Below the pieces are notes generated by a model, which was not told the DNA's origin, made no database searches, and saw only the letters and a program-made list of their open reading frames with translations. A DNA stretch of 64,000 nucleotides, taken from assembly GCF_030512175.1 (NCBI RefSeq), contig NZ_JAULBL010000001.1, forward strand, positions 310,001-374,000, given 5' to 3'. Source of the stretch: Paeniglutamicibacter sulfureus. Lineage in GTDB: Bacteria; Actinomycetota; Actinomycetes; Actinomycetales; Micrococcaceae. Both the position numbers and the translations under genes were made by a program. This document shows, one piece after another, positions 35,188 through 44,703 of the stretch (within the stretch, counting starts at the first letter, position 1; the number at the start of each line of letters is the position of its first letter).

Positions 35188-36100
35188 TCGCAAAGGCGGG
35201 GATCCCACGCCAGTGACACCGTCGCTGCTGCGCGATTGGCCGCTGCCGGCACCCGGGGAAGACAAGTACTCCCGCGGCACAGTCCTGGTCATCGGCGGTG
35301 GACGAACGACGCCCGGGGCCGCGGTGCTTGCCGGAACCGCGGCACTTCGTGCAGGTGCAGGAAAGCTCACGCTGGCAGTTGCCGAGTCCGTGGCAGTGCA
35401 GGTGGGAGTCGCGCTGCCGGAATGCGGGGCCATGGGCTTGCCGGAAAACGCCAACGGGTCCGTCACTGGAGAAGGGCTGGACCGGATTTCCTCTGCTCTG
35501 GATCGGGCCGACACCATCCTGGTCGGTCCCGGTTTGGACGATCTGGACCTGGCCGAGGAGTTGTTGCGCAGGCTGCTCGAGCGAGAGAATTCGGTCGGTA
35601 GGTCGGAAGACGCACACCGGCCCGCCATTGTCATCGACGCCTACGCGTTGGCTGGGCTGCTCAAACTCGAAGAGAGACTGGACCCGTGGCGGGGCCGGCT
35701 CATCCTGACGCCCAACATGCCCGAGGCGGAAATCCTGTTGGGCCGGGGACTGAAGGACCTGGAATCCGATGTGATGTCCATAGCCCGCCGTTTCGACGCC
35801 GTGGTGAGCTGTCAAGGCGTGATCGCAGGCTCCCCCGGCGATGGGTCCGGGAACGCCGAACTGTGGAAGATCACGACGGGATACGGGGGGCTGGGGACTT
35901 CAGGAAGCGGAGACGTTTTGGCAGGTGCCATCGCCGGGGTCCGGGCACGCGGAACCAGCGGCCCCCAAGCCGCCTGCTGGGGAACCCATCTTCACGCGGC
36001 CGCAGCCGACCGCTTGGCCAGCAAACTCGGGCCTCTTGGATTCCTGGCGCGTGAACTGGCCGATGAACTCCCCGCGCTGATGCTGGAACTAAACACCTGA
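35171..36100 (+). CDS. nnrD: ADP/ATP-dependent NAD(P)H-hydrate dehydratase
   Basis: Repairs hydrated NAD(P)H by ATP/ADP-dependent dehydration. The 309 residues correspond to the YjeF C-terminal (ribokinase-like) domain only; the N-terminal epimerase domain is absent. Motifs are RGTVLVIGGGRTTPGAAVLA, AGKLTLAVAES, TPNMPEAEILLG and the nucleotide/catalytic GLGTSGSGDVLAGAIAG. Starts inside the phosphatase gene. A separate epimerase (nnrE) would be needed elsewhere. Confidence 0.93.
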   Translation: MSTRIDRKGGDPTPVTPSLLRDWPLPAPGEDKYSRGTVLVIGGGRTTPGAAVLAGTAALRAGAGKLTLAVAESVAVQVGVALPECGAMGLPENANGSVTGEGLDRISSALDRADTILVGPGLDDLDLAEELLRRLLERENSVGRSEDAHRPAIVIDAYALAGLLKLEERLDPWRGRLILTPNMPEAEILLGRGLKDLESDVMSIARRFDAVVSCQGVIAGSPGDGSGNAELWKITTGYGGLGTSGSGDVLAGAIAGVRARGTSGPQAACWGTHLHAAAADRLASKLGPLGFLARELADELPALMLELNT

Positions 36101-36199
36101 CACCGCCCCCGATGGGGACGAGACACCCGGCTCACCTCGTGCTGCCGCACCCGATTCCGGATGCCGGGCATTCGGCCTGTTCGCCACCGGGCCCACCGG

Positions 36200-38284
36200 T
36201 CAGGAAAGGAACTTGTCCGGGGTCAGCGGCAACTCGCGAACCCGGATTCCGGTGGCGTTGTAGGTGGCGTTGGCTATGGCCGCGGCCGCACCCACGATGC
36301 CGATTTCACCAATCCCCCGGGCCCCGAGGGGACCGGCGCGGTGGTCGGTTTCCTCGAGCCAGATGGCATCCACGTCCTCTATGTCCGCGTTGGCGGGTAT
36401 GTGGTATTCGGCCAGGTCGTGGTTCATCACTTTCCCGAACCGGGCATCCATGAGCCCGTCCTCGTGCAGCGCCATGCCAATACCCATGGTCATGCCGCCG
36501 ATGAATTGGGAGCGCGCCGTGCGGGGGTTGATGATCCGTCCGGCGGAGAACACCCCGAGCATCCTCGAGACCCGCACCTCCCCTGTGTCCGCATGCACGC
36601 GGGCTTCAGCGAATTGCGCGCCAAAGGAGTGCATCGCGTAGCGCTCGGTGTCAGGGTCCTTCATCCCCTGGGCCTGCGCCTGCGCCCCGGCCTCCGGATT
36701 GTCGCCATGCTGGGTGCGGAAGGCCGCGGCTGCGGCGATGATCGCACCTCCCCAGCTCGCGGTGCCCGAGGACCCGCCGGCCACCGAGGCAACGGGCAGG
36801 GAGGTGTCGCCGATTTCAAGTCGTATTCGCTCCACCGGGCAATCCAGCGCGTCAGCCGCGATCTGGGTCAACGTGGTCCAGGTCCCGGTGCCCAGATCCG
36901 CCGCACCGATTTGCACCGCGTAGTTGCCGTCGGCATTGAAGCGAATCCGCGCGGTGTTCTCGGGAACGCGGGAGAACGGGTAGGTCGAACTGGCCACGCC
37001 CAACCCCACGAGCCAACCGTCTTCTTCCCGGCTGCCCGGACGGGCATTGCGCCGGTCCCAACCGAAACGCTCGGCGCCCTTGGCCAGGCACTCCAGCAGA
37101 TGGCGGCTGGAGAACGGCTTCCCGGAATCCGGATCGAGCTGCGGTTCGTTGCGGACCCGCAGCTCGATGGGGTCCAGCCCGCAGGCCTCGGCCAATTCAT
37201 CCATGGCAACTTCTGGGCCGAACATGCCAGGACATTCCCCTGGCCCGCGCATCCACGACGGGACGGGGATGTCCAACTTGGCCAGGCGGTGGGTGGTCTT
37301 GCGGTTCGGCGACGCGTACATCATCCGTGCCGGCACGCCCGTTTGCTCGGCGAACTCCTTGATCCGGGAAGTCGGCTCCACCACGTCCTGGCAGACCGCG
37401 GTGAGGTGGCCGTCCTCGGTGGCGCCCAGGCGCACATGCTGGATGGTGGGGGTCCGGTAGCCGGCGAGGGAAAACATCTGCTGGCGGGTCAGGGCGAACT
37501 TCACCGGCCGGCCGTCGCTGCATTGGGCGGCCAGTGCTGCCAGGACCACGTGTGCGTGCGGCAGGCCCTTGGATCCGAAGCCGCCGCCCACATGGGGTGC
37601 AATGACACGGACGTTTTCGGGTTCCAATCCGAAGATCGGCGCAATGGTCTTCCGCACCGGATGCACACCCTGGGTCGAGTCGTACAGCGTCAGCGCACCG
37701 CCCTCCCACACCGCCACGGTGGCGTGCGGCTCCATGGGGTTGTTGTGCTCGGCCGGGGTCGTGTAGACGTGGTCAATGACCACTGCGGCCTCGGCGAGCG
37801 CTGCCTCGACGTCGCCTTCGGCGGTATCGGTGTCAAACCCCCCGTTGACCTCTTCGGGTGCATAGAGGCCCGGATGGTCGGATGTCAGCAGGGCGTCGTG
37901 CTCGTCCGCTTCGTATTCCACGGCCACCAATCCGGCCGCGTGACGCGCGGTTTCCAAGCTCTCGGCAATCACCGCGCCCACGAACTGGCCGCGGAACCCC
38001 ACCTCGGGGCCCTGCAGCACGGTGTATTCGGCATCGTCGGTCTGGGCCAGCTTCGGTGCGTTCAGATGGGTGATGACGGCAATCACGCCGTCAAGGGCCT
38101 CGGCAGCACCCGTGTCGATCCGGCTGACCTTGCCCAGCGCGATGGTCGCCTGCACCGGGTAGAGGTAGGCAGGGTTCTCCACCGGCTGGTCGAAGGCGTA
38201 GGGCGCGGTGCCGCGCACCTTGGCCAGGCCGTCAAGGCGACGCAGGTCGGTGCCGATGGCCCTGGATTCAATCAATTCAGACAT
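36200..38284 (-). CDS. paoC: Aldehyde oxidoreductase molybdenum-binding subunit (PaoC/YagR-like)
   Basis: Large subunit of a xanthine-oxidase-family enzyme (694 residues) that binds molybdenum cofactor and oxidises the substrate. Domains run from an N-terminal aldehyde oxidase a/b hammerhead ([17 protein letters not shown]) to the Mo-binding domains with [30 protein letters not shown] and the C-terminal [20 protein letters not shown], where the catalytic Glu is expected. The start overlaps the FAD-subunit stop by 8 bases. No MoCo-insertion chaperone gene (xdhC/paoD type) lies in the visible operon. Confidence 0.92.
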   Translation of the reverse strand: MSELIESRAIGTDLRRLDGLAKVRGTAPYAFDQPVENPAYLYPVQATIALGKVSRIDTGAAEALDGVIAVITHLNAPKLAQTDDAEYTVLQGPEVGFRGQFVGAVIAESLETARHAAGLVAVEYEADEHDALLTSDHPGLYAPEEVNGGFDTDTAEGDVEAALAEAAVVIDHVYTTPAEHNNPMEPHATVAVWEGGALTLYDSTQGVHPVRKTIAPIFGLEPENVRVIAPHVGGGFGSKGLPHAHVVLAALAAQCSDGRPVKFALTRQQMFSLAGYRTPTIQHVRLGATEDGHLTAVCQDVVEPTSRIKEFAEQTGVPARMMYASPNRKTTHRLAKLDIPVPSWMRGPGECPGMFGPEVAMDELAEACGLDPIELRVRNEPQLDPDSGKPFSSRHLLECLAKGAERFGWDRRNARPGSREEDGWLVGLGVASSTYPFSRVPENTARIRFNADGNYAVQIGAADLGTGTWTTLTQIAADALDCPVERIRLEIGDTSLPVASVAGGSSGTASWGGAIIAAAAAFRTQHGDNPEAGAQAQAQGMKDPDTERYAMHSFGAQFAEARVHADTGEVRVSRMLGVFSAGRIINPRTARSQFIGGMTMGIGMALHEDGLMDARFGKVMNHDLAEYHIPANADIEDVDAIWLEETDHRAGPLGARGIGEIGIVGAAAAIANATYNATGIRVRELPLTPDKFLS

Positions 38285-39272
38285 TGCTTATCCCTCCGGT
38301 GACCTCGCGCAGCACGGCTACCATGGTGTTGCGGGCCATGGGTATCTTGAAGGCGTTGTCCCCGAGCGCCGAGGTCGATTCAAGTTCCGCCTCGGCTGCC
38401 CGGCGAAAATTCTCCTCCGAGGCCTGCGCCCCGCGCAGGATCGCCTCGGCGCGTTCTGCCCGCCAGGGCTTGTGTGCCACTCCCCCCAGCGCCATGCGGA
38501 CCTCGCGGATGGTTCCGTCCCCGTTCATGGAAACCACTGCAGCCACGGACACCAGGGCGAAGGCGTATGAGGCGCGGTCCCGCACCTTCCGGTATGCCGA
38601 GTGGCTCTGCGTGGCCGGCGGCAGCAGCACCGCGGTGACCAGCTCCCCATGTTCCAGGACGGTGTCGCGTTCCGGTTCGTCGCCGGGAAGCCGGTGGAAC
38701 CCCGCCAGCGGAATGTTGCGTTCCCCGCTGGGTCCCCGGACCACGACCTCGGCATTCAGTGCCGCCATCGCGACCGCCATGTCCGAGGGGTGGACGGCCA
38801 CGCAGGCTTCCGAGGCGCCGAGGATGGCGTGGTTGCGGGTGTAGCCCCCAATGGCCGAGCAACCGGTACCGGGCTCGCGCTTGTTGCACGGGGTGCTCAC
38901 GTCCTGGAAGTAGAGGCATCGGGTGCGCTGGAGCAGGTTCCCTCCGGTGGTGGCCATGTTGCGCAGTTGGCCGGAAGCCCCGGCCAGCAGTGCCTGGGAA
39001 AGCACCCGGTAGCGTTCCCGGATGAGTGGATGGGCGGCAAGGTCGCTGTTGCGCACCGTCGCGCCGATCCGCACGCGGCCATCGGGCAGCTCTTCCACGC
39101 CATCCAAGGGGAGCCTGCTGATATCCACCAGCAGGTCCGGGTTGGCAATGCCAAGCTTCAGGTGGTCCACGAGGTTGGTGCCGCCTGCCAGGAACATGGC
39201 GTCGGGTTCTCCGGCCACCGCGGCCACCGCATCGGCCGGGTCCTCGGCACGCCGGTACTCGAAGGGCTTCAT
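38277..39272 (-). CDS. paoB: Aldehyde oxidoreductase FAD-binding subunit (PaoB/YagS-like)
   Basis: The medium subunit (331 residues) passes electrons from the Fe-S subunit to FAD. The FAD motifs [15 protein letters not shown] and [13 protein letters not shown] are present. A Cys-rich insert ([26 protein letters not shown]) carries Cys at three of the positions that ligate the extra [4Fe-4S] cluster in E. coli PaoB. ATG 39272 overlaps the 2Fe-2S gene stop (ATGA), so a longer frame to 39386 is rejected. Confidence 0.92.
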   Translation of the reverse strand: MKPFEYRRAEDPADAVAAVAGEPDAMFLAGGTNLVDHLKLGIANPDLLVDISRLPLDGVEELPDGRVRIGATVRNSDLAAHPLIRERYRVLSQALLAGASGQLRNMATTGGNLLQRTRCLYFQDVSTPCNKREPGTGCSAIGGYTRNHAILGASEACVAVHPSDMAVAMAALNAEVVVRGPSGERNIPLAGFHRLPGDEPERDTVLEHGELVTAVLLPPATQSHSAYRKVRDRASYAFALVSVAAVVSMNGDGTIREVRMALGGVAHKPWRAERAEAILRGAQASEENFRRAAEAELESTSALGDNAFKIPMARNTMVAVLREVTGGISNV

Positions 39273-39832
39273 GATCCTGCACTTCCCTTCGGTGCCGGGG
39301 CTGCGACGCCGGTTGTGGACGCCGCTTCCTTCGCCGCCACGTCCCTGATGGCGGCAACGATGTTCACGTAGGCGCCGCAGCGGCAAAGGTTCCCGCTCAT
39401 GCGTTCACGGATTTCTTCATCGGTGAGTTCCACCGGGGCGCCGGCATCTGCGGTGACGTGGCTTGGGTGGCCCTGGGCTGCTTCCCTCAGCATTCCCACG
39501 GCGGAACACACCTGGCCGGGGGTGCAGAACCCGCACTGGAAACCGTCCCTGTCCAGGAAGGCCTCTTGCATGGGATGCAGCTGCTCTCCCTCGCCCAGCC
39601 CCTGGGCCGTGGTCACGTCCGCGCCGTCCTGGGCCACGGCGAGCACCAGGCAGGAGGTCACGCGCCGTCCCTCGAGCAGCACCGTGCAGGAGCCGCACTG
39701 TCCGTGGTCGCAGCCCTTCTTGGGAGACGTGACCGCCAATCTGTCCCGCAGGGCGTCCAGGAGGGTCGTGCGGGTGTCAACGGTCAATGACCGCTTGGCA
39801 CCGTCTACCAGCAGGGTGATCTGAACGTTCAT
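39269..39832 (-). CDS. paoA: Aldehyde oxidoreductase 2Fe-2S subunit (PaoA/YagT-like)
   Basis: Small subunit of 187 residues with two [2Fe-2S] clusters: CDHGQCGSC in the plant-type ferredoxin domain, then [10 protein letters not shown] and CRCGAY in the helical domain. The N-terminus ([15 protein letters not shown]) has no Tat signal, unlike E. coli PaoA, so the complex should be cytoplasmic. GGAG lies ten bases before the ATG. First gene of paoABC. Confidence 0.92.
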   Translation of the reverse strand: MNVQITLLVDGAKRSLTVDTRTTLLDALRDRLAVTSPKKGCDHGQCGSCTVLLEGRRVTSCLVLAVAQDGADVTTAQGLGEGEQLHPMQEAFLDRDGFQCGFCTPGQVCSAVGMLREAAQGHPSHVTADAGAPVELTDEEIRERMSGNLCRCGAYVNIVAAIRDVAAKEAASTTGVAAPAPKGSAGS

Positions 39833-40396
39833 GGATGAGCAACTCCGTTGGTCCGAGCGGATTTTTCGGCCATTCGGACTCGCGCCGAATGCCAAACGTG
39901 CTTGTCCCGAACCTATCCCAGCGCTCCGGGGCGGACAACCCCTTTGTGCATGGACCCGGTTGGCCCCGACCCGGCGCCGGCAGTGCGGAGTGCGCCGCGG
40001 AAAGCTCCTTGTTTCCCGGGTTCCAGCGTCGCTGCGCTCGCCGGTGGGTGTTCATGGGCAACGCGACAAAACCTGCCCACCGATCCTCCATGGGGGGTCC
40101 GGTCGAAACCGAAGGGACGATCTCTGGTACATCCCGGCAACCACCTTCACGTCCACGGGATTGGTGCCCGGAATTGGTGCCCGGACAGTGTCCGCTATCG
40201 ATGACGCACCCCGCTCTTGTGTGACGGGCCCCGGTACGTATACTCCGAAAGGACAGCAGCGAAAAAGGGATGGTTCCGATGCCCGTTCCGCGATTCGCCG
40301 GAGGGAACCTTGTCAGATCCCCGCCACCCGGGCGGGAAGTAGATGATGCATTGCTCTTTCAGTCCAGGAAGTGCGTGACCAAGCAAGGAGCCGCCG
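39833..40396. other. Intergenic between pao operon and antiporter
   Basis: Divergent promoters are expected. A plus-strand promoter candidate is listed at 40217-40244. No coding frame with a start signal and recognisable product was found. The roughly 150-base antiporter leader has no riboswitch that I recognise. Confidence 0.4.
40217..40244 (+). promoter_or_regulatory. Candidate sigma-A-like promoter of the antiporter gene
   Basis: TTGTGT (40217-40222), a 16-base spacer and TATACT (40239-40244). Confidence 0.45.
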
Positions 40397-41695
40397 GTGT
40401 TCGAACCTCCCAGCATTGTCTTCGCCGCGGCGGGGGTCGCCGTCTTCGCCGCCGCTGTGCTGCCGCGGATACTGCGAAAAGTCCCGGTATCCATGCCGAT
40501 GGTCTTCCTTGCGGCCGGGCTACTGGCCTTTACCGCGATCGGAACCCTGCCGGACCCCGATCCGGTCAAGTACGGGGAATTCACCACGCACTTGACCGAA
40601 ATCTGCGTCATTGTCTCGCTGATGGGTGCCGGCCTGGCCCTTGACCGTCCCGTGGGCTGGCGGCGGTGGTCCACCACCTGGCGGATGCTGGGTGTGGCGA
40701 TGCCGTTGTGCATCGCGGGCTTGGCACTGCTGGGGTTGTGGGTACTGGGGCTCGGGCTGGCGGCTGCCGTGCTGGTCGCCGCCGCTCTTGCGCCCACGGA
40801 CCCGGTACTGGCGTCAGAGGTCCAGGTCGGGGAACCAGCGGATGACGATTCAGAAGCCGATCAGGAGGACGAAGTCCGTTTCGGGCTCACGTCCGAGGCC
40901 GGAATGAATGACGGACTGGCCTTCCCTTTCGTGTATCTGGCCATTGCGCTCAGCATGGCCGGGGCCTCCCCGGCAGAATGGTTTCCGCAGTGGTTCGCCG
41001 TGGATGTGGTGTGGCGGATCGGCATCGGAATCCTGGCGGGCCTTGGAACCGGAAAGCTGCTGGGGCGGATTTTCTTTACGGCAAGGCACGGCAGTATCCG
41101 TCTGGCTGAGCATTCGGAGGGGTTCGTGGCCTTGGCGGCAACGTTCCTGGCCTATGGCGTGACCGAGATGGTCGAAGGCTATGGCTTCGTCGCCGTCTTC
41201 ATCTGCGCGGTCACCATCCGGGCCGCCGAGCACACCCACGGCTACCACCGGGTGTTGCATAGCTACGTCGAGCAGTTGGAACGACTGATGACAGTCATCA
41301 TCCTGGTCCTGCTCGGTGGTGCCATCGCGCGGGGGCTGTTGCACGGCATCGGGTGGGCGGAAGTGCTGGTGGCCCTCACTTTTCTTCTTCTTATCCGGCC
41401 GGTGGCGGGCTGGATTGGTCTTGCCGGAGGCAGGACCGGTCCGCGGGACCGCATCGCGCTTTCGTTTTTCGGCGTTCGTGGCATCGGTTCGTTGTACTAC
41501 CTGGGCTACGCGCTGGGGGAAGGGAACTTCGAGGGCCAAGCCGAAAGGCTGTGGGCGATCGTCGGGTTGGTTGTGACACTGTCCATTGTCCTGCACGGGG
41601 TTTCCGCCGGACCGGTCATGACCTCGCTGGACCGACTCCGCGAACGGCGTGCCCAGCAGCAGTTCGGGGACCAAGGACAGGCCCCGACCGTCTAG
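40397..41695 (+). CDS. Cation/proton antiporter (CPA1/NhaP-type)
   Basis: The 432-residue membrane protein has about 12 helices. LAPTDPVLASEVQVG carries the TDP motif of CPA1 exchangers, and LTSEAGMNDGLAFPFVYLAIA has the paired Asn-Asp of the ion site. An acidic loop (EPADDDSEADQEDE) separates them. The last helices read SFFGVRGIGSLYYLGYAL. The start is GTG 40397 with AGGAG about six bases upstream. It exchanges Na+ or K+ for protons; ion choice cannot be read from sequence. Confidence 0.9.
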   Translation: MFEPPSIVFAAAGVAVFAAAVLPRILRKVPVSMPMVFLAAGLLAFTAIGTLPDPDPVKYGEFTTHLTEICVIVSLMGAGLALDRPVGWRRWSTTWRMLGVAMPLCIAGLALLGLWVLGLGLAAAVLVAAALAPTDPVLASEVQVGEPADDDSEADQEDEVRFGLTSEAGMNDGLAFPFVYLAIALSMAGASPAEWFPQWFAVDVVWRIGIGILAGLGTGKLLGRIFFTARHGSIRLAEHSEGFVALAATFLAYGVTEMVEGYGFVAVFICAVTIRAAEHTHGYHRVLHSYVEQLERLMTVIILVLLGGAIARGLLHGIGWAEVLVALTFLLLIRPVAGWIGLAGGRTGPRDRIALSFFGVRGIGSLYYLGYALGEGNFEGQAERLWAIVGLVVTLSIVLHGVSAGPVMTSLDRLRERRAQQQFGDQGQAPTV

Positions 41696-41789
41696 CGGCA
41701 GTCAATCGTCGGGGTGAATCAGCCTCTGGCACATCCATCCACGGCGCAAAATGATGCGGCAGCCCAAGCTTCTGGGCAAAATTGGTGTC

Positions 41790-42444
41790 ATGGACATCAG
41801 CGACGAAGTTACCACCCAAGGATCAACGGTTGAGGACTGGACGCGGGCCTTGGCGCAATCCACCGGCTCCCCCGGCGGGGGCGCCGGGACTGATGCTCGC
41901 CATCGCCGCTTCGCTGACTTCCATGGTGGCCGGCTACACCGAAGCCGAAGAACATGAGCGCGGGGAGCTAGACAGCATTCGGGCACGGGCCCGGTCCCTC
42001 CGGAATGACTCTCTCGAATTGGCCGATCAGGATGCGTCTGCGTCCCGCGCCTTTGGAGCCGCATTTCGCCTGGAACCCGGAACGGAACGGGAAGCGGCCA
42101 TATCCCGGGCATCAGTCGATGCTGCGAAGGCATCCGCCGTGCTCGGCAAACGAGCCATGGACGCCATCAACGATTTGGCGTGGCTCGCCGCCAACGGCAA
42201 CCCCGCACTTGTTGCCGACGTCGTCGTCGCATTCGGCGCCCTCAGGGCAACGGTGGCCGGCGCGCGCACCAACGTCAGTTTCGACCTCGCTTCGCTCACT
42301 TCCGGCGGCAGCACCATGGAGCAGATCCGCGAGGAACATCCCGCCCTCTGGGCGATGGTCGGCGATCTCAACGACGCCAGCGAACGGATCGACGCACTCA
42401 CGGCCGAGATCGATCACCATGCCGCCCCAACCGACGCCGTCTAA
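41790..42444 (+). pseudogene. Frameshifted FTCD C-terminal-like (cyclodeaminase/methenyl-THF cyclohydrolase family) gene
   Basis: The family's N-terminus, ISDEVTTQGSTVEDWTRALAQSTGSPGGGAG, is read from ATG 41790. The rest, LMLAIAASLTSMVAGYTEAEEHE through to EIDHHAAPTDAV, lies in the next frame. The switch falls in the G/C run at 41876-41890, where one extra base would explain it. Joined, the protein is about 217 residues and typical of stand-alone cyclodeaminase-like proteins. It is either a recent pseudogene, a sequencing error or a frameshifting site. Confidence 0.75.
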
Positions 42445-42589
42445 GCCGGCCACCCTTGGATCCGTCCTGAACGCTTAGCTGCTGTGTCGGATCGAGGATG
42501 GCCCGACCACCGGCCGCCAACACTGCAACCTCCGCCCAAAACATCCCGGTAGTCTGGGAGGGCAGACTAACGATGGAAAGGTGGTACAC

Positions 42590-43048
42590 ATGGGCACCGG
42601 CAGAGCACCGCGCCGCCATCCCATTGCGGCTTTCCTCCCTTTACCTGCCCTTCTGGGAATGGTCCTGCTCATCCTCGGGCTCATGGGGATGCACACCATC
42701 TCCGGCGGCCACGCCGAAACATCCAAGCCCACCTCTTCGGTGTCGGCTTCCACGGTTGGCGAAGGCCATCACCATTCCGGCCCAGCGGACCACACCCACG
42801 TTCCGTCGGCGTCTTCCCCCGCGTCAGCATGGGCGGACTTGCCTTGCCTCAGCTGCTGCGGCGACATGTCGCAGGCCTCGGCGTGCGACCTGGTGCCGGT
42901 GGCCAGTGGCCTGTCGTGGCTTTTCCTCCCGGTACTCATGGTCATGCCCGGCGGCCTGGGATTGCGCGGACCGCCAATGGTCACCGGAGCCACAAATCAC
43001 GTCCCACCTCCTCCTTCACTGATCGAACTGTCCATCAGCCGTACGTAA
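42590..43048 (+). CDS. DUF6153-like small membrane protein
   Basis: The 152-residue protein has an N-terminal membrane helix (AFLPLPALLGMVLLILGLMGM). A His-rich extracytoplasmic stretch follows (GHAETS, GEGHHHSGPADHTHV), then a Cys motif (LPCLSCCGDMSQASAC) and a second helix. The His and Cys clusters suggest metal binding. GGAAAGGTGG lies five bases before ATG 42590. It heads a cluster with the DUF305 and BNR-repeat lipoproteins, an association typical of actinobacterial copper or envelope loci. The metal role is inference. Confidence 0.75.
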   Translation: MGTGRAPRRHPIAAFLPLPALLGMVLLILGLMGMHTISGGHAETSKPTSSVSASTVGEGHHHSGPADHTHVPSASSPASAWADLPCLSCCGDMSQASACDLVPVASGLSWLFLPVLMVMPGGLGLRGPPMVTGATNHVPPPPSLIELSISRT

Positions 43049-43150
43049 GACACCGGTCCCCCGCCACAGCGGACGGGCCAGCTTGCGCATGCCCGCACCG
43101 CCGCGGGCCGATAGACAGAATCCAATCGATTTTTGAAGGAAAACTCTCCC

Positions 43151-43756
43151 ATGAAACGCCTTACCCTTATTTCAGCGACGGCCGTTGCAGCCACCTTGGC
43201 ACTTGGCGGGTGTGCCTCGGAGACCGGATCGGAATCCACCATGCCGGGCATGGACCACGGCACCGCTTCCGCATCCCCGTCCGCCGAATCATCCGCAGCC
43301 GCAGAGCACAACAGCGCCGATGTGATGTTCGCCCAAATGATGATTCCGCACCACGAGCAGGCCGTGGAAATGAGCGACATGGTGTTGGCCAAGGACGGCA
43401 TCGACCCGTCGGTCACCGAGCTGGCCGAAGATATCAAGTCAGCCCAAGGCCCGGAAATCAAGACCATGACCGGCTGGCTCAACGCCTGGGGTGAACCGGT
43501 CGCCATGTCCGGGGACCACGGGATGGAGGGCATGATGACCGAGGACGACATGGCCGCCCTTGAAGCAGCCCAGGGAACCGAGGCAGCCAGGCTCTTCCTG
43601 ACGCAGATGGTCAAGCACCACGAGGGCGCCGTCAAGATGGCCCAGGAAGAAACCGCCAACGGGTCCAACCCGGACGCCGTCGCCCAGGCGGAAAAGATGG
43701 CCAAGGACCAGAGCGGAGAAATCGACAAGATGAAGGAACTGCTGGCCGGCCTCTAA
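43151..43756 (+). CDS. DUF305 family lipoprotein
   Basis: The 201-residue protein has a lipoprotein signal peptide with lipobox LGGC (Cys21). The ferritin-like four-helix DUF305 domain has two repeats of the His motif: FAQMMIPHHEQAVEMSD and FLTQMVKHHEGAVKMAQ. Intervening Met/His-rich stretches (MPGMDHG, HGMEGMM) could bind copper. AAGGAAAA precedes the ATG. It sits in a co-directional cluster between DUF6153 and the BNR protein. Confidence 0.92.
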   Translation: MKRLTLISATAVAATLALGGCASETGSESTMPGMDHGTASASPSAESSAAAEHNSADVMFAQMMIPHHEQAVEMSDMVLAKDGIDPSVTELAEDIKSAQGPEIKTMTGWLNAWGEPVAMSGDHGMEGMMTEDDMAALEAAQGTEAARLFLTQMVKHHEGAVKMAQEETANGSNPDAVAQAEKMAKDQSGEIDKMKELLAGL

Positions 43757-43773
43757 GGAAGCATGCCGTTTGG

Positions 43774-43798
43774 TTGCGGGGCGCGATGCGCCCCGCAA
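43774..43798 (+). terminator. Hairpin between DUF305 and BNR-lipoprotein genes
   Basis: TTGCGGGGCGC (43774-43784) pairs perfectly with GCGCCCCGCAA (43788-43798) with a 3-base loop. The T-rich run only follows 12 bases later, so it may attenuate rather than stop transcription. Confidence 0.65.
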
Positions 43799-43839
43799 CA
43801 CCCTCGTCATTTCTTTTTTCTGTTCTGGAGACTCCATTC

Positions 43840-44703
43840 ATGATCCGCCCTGCCCTTTCCCCTGCCCGCACTAGGGGCCGTGCGGCTGCTGCCGCCGCCG
43901 CCCTTCTCCTCCTGCTGACCTCCTGCACCCCGGCGTCCCCCCAAGGCCCGCAACCCGAAGCGCCTGCCCAACCCTACGCCCACATCCATGGCATGGCTGT
44001 CGATTCCGAGACCGGAAAAGTCATGCTGGCCACTCATGACGGGCTCTTCGGCCTCGGCTCCGGATCCCCGGAAAAGATTGGCCCCGCCATCGACCTGATG
44101 GGCTTCGCACCCGCCGGCAATGACCACTACTACGCCTCCGGACACCCGGCACCGGACACCGGTCTGCCCGAACCGGCAGGACTGCTCCGCTCCCAGGATG
44201 GCGGGGAAACCTGGCAACAGGTCTCCTTGGGCGGCGTCTCCGATTTCCACGCCCTGGCGGTCACCCGCAGCGGAATCATCGGTTTTGACGGAACCCTGAA
44301 GACCACCGCGGACCTGGAAACCTGGACCACCCGCGAGGTCGGGTTCGACCCCTATCACCTGTCTGGGACACCGACCGGCGATGTCGTCCTGGCCACCACG
44401 GCTGCCGGCGTGCACCGTTCCACCGACGGCGGTAAAACCTGGGCGGCACCCTCGACCGGGCCGGTCCTGCTGCTGACAGCCTTTGCCACCGCTTCAACGG
44501 TCATCGGCGTGGCACCGGACGGGGCAGTGCATGTCAGCTCGGACGCGGGCCGGACCTGGCGGGCAACCGGGACCGTCACCGGCCACCCCTCGGCACTGAC
44601 CGCCGCCGGCCCGGATGAGCGCCCGCAGATATGGGTTGCCACGCCCACCGGCATCGAGCATTCCGTCGACGGCGGAGAAACCTTCAGCACGGAGACCAAG
44701 TGA
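43840..44703 (+). CDS. F510_1955-type BNR/sialidase-like repeat lipoprotein
   Basis: The 287-residue exported lipoprotein has signal peptide ALLLLLTSC (Cys29) and a beta-propeller built from Asp-box repeats: SQDGGETWQQ, STDGGKTWAA, SSDAGRTWRA, SVDGGETFS. It begins the mature part with HIHGMAVDSETGKVMLATHDGL, the family hallmark. No sialidase activity is expected from the motif alone. The stop overlaps the GNAT gene start (GTGA). Confidence 0.85.
   Translation: MIRPALSPARTRGRAAAAAAALLLLLTSCTPASPQGPQPEAPAQPYAHIHGMAVDSETGKVMLATHDGLFGLGSGSPEKIGPAIDLMGFAPAGNDHYYASGHPAPDTGLPEPAGLLRSQDGGETWQQVSLGGVSDFHALAVTRSGIIGFDGTLKTTADLETWTTREVGFDPYHLSGTPTGDVVLATTAAGVHRSTDGGKTWAAPSTGPVLLLTAFATASTVIGVAPDGAVHVSSDAGRTWRATGTVTGHPSALTAAGPDERPQIWVATPTGIEHSVDGGETFSTETK

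Noticed and set aside
36161-38302. 713-codon plus-strand frame opposite paoC
   Set aside because: High-GC shadow of the conserved Mo subunit; the minus strand shows all family motifs.
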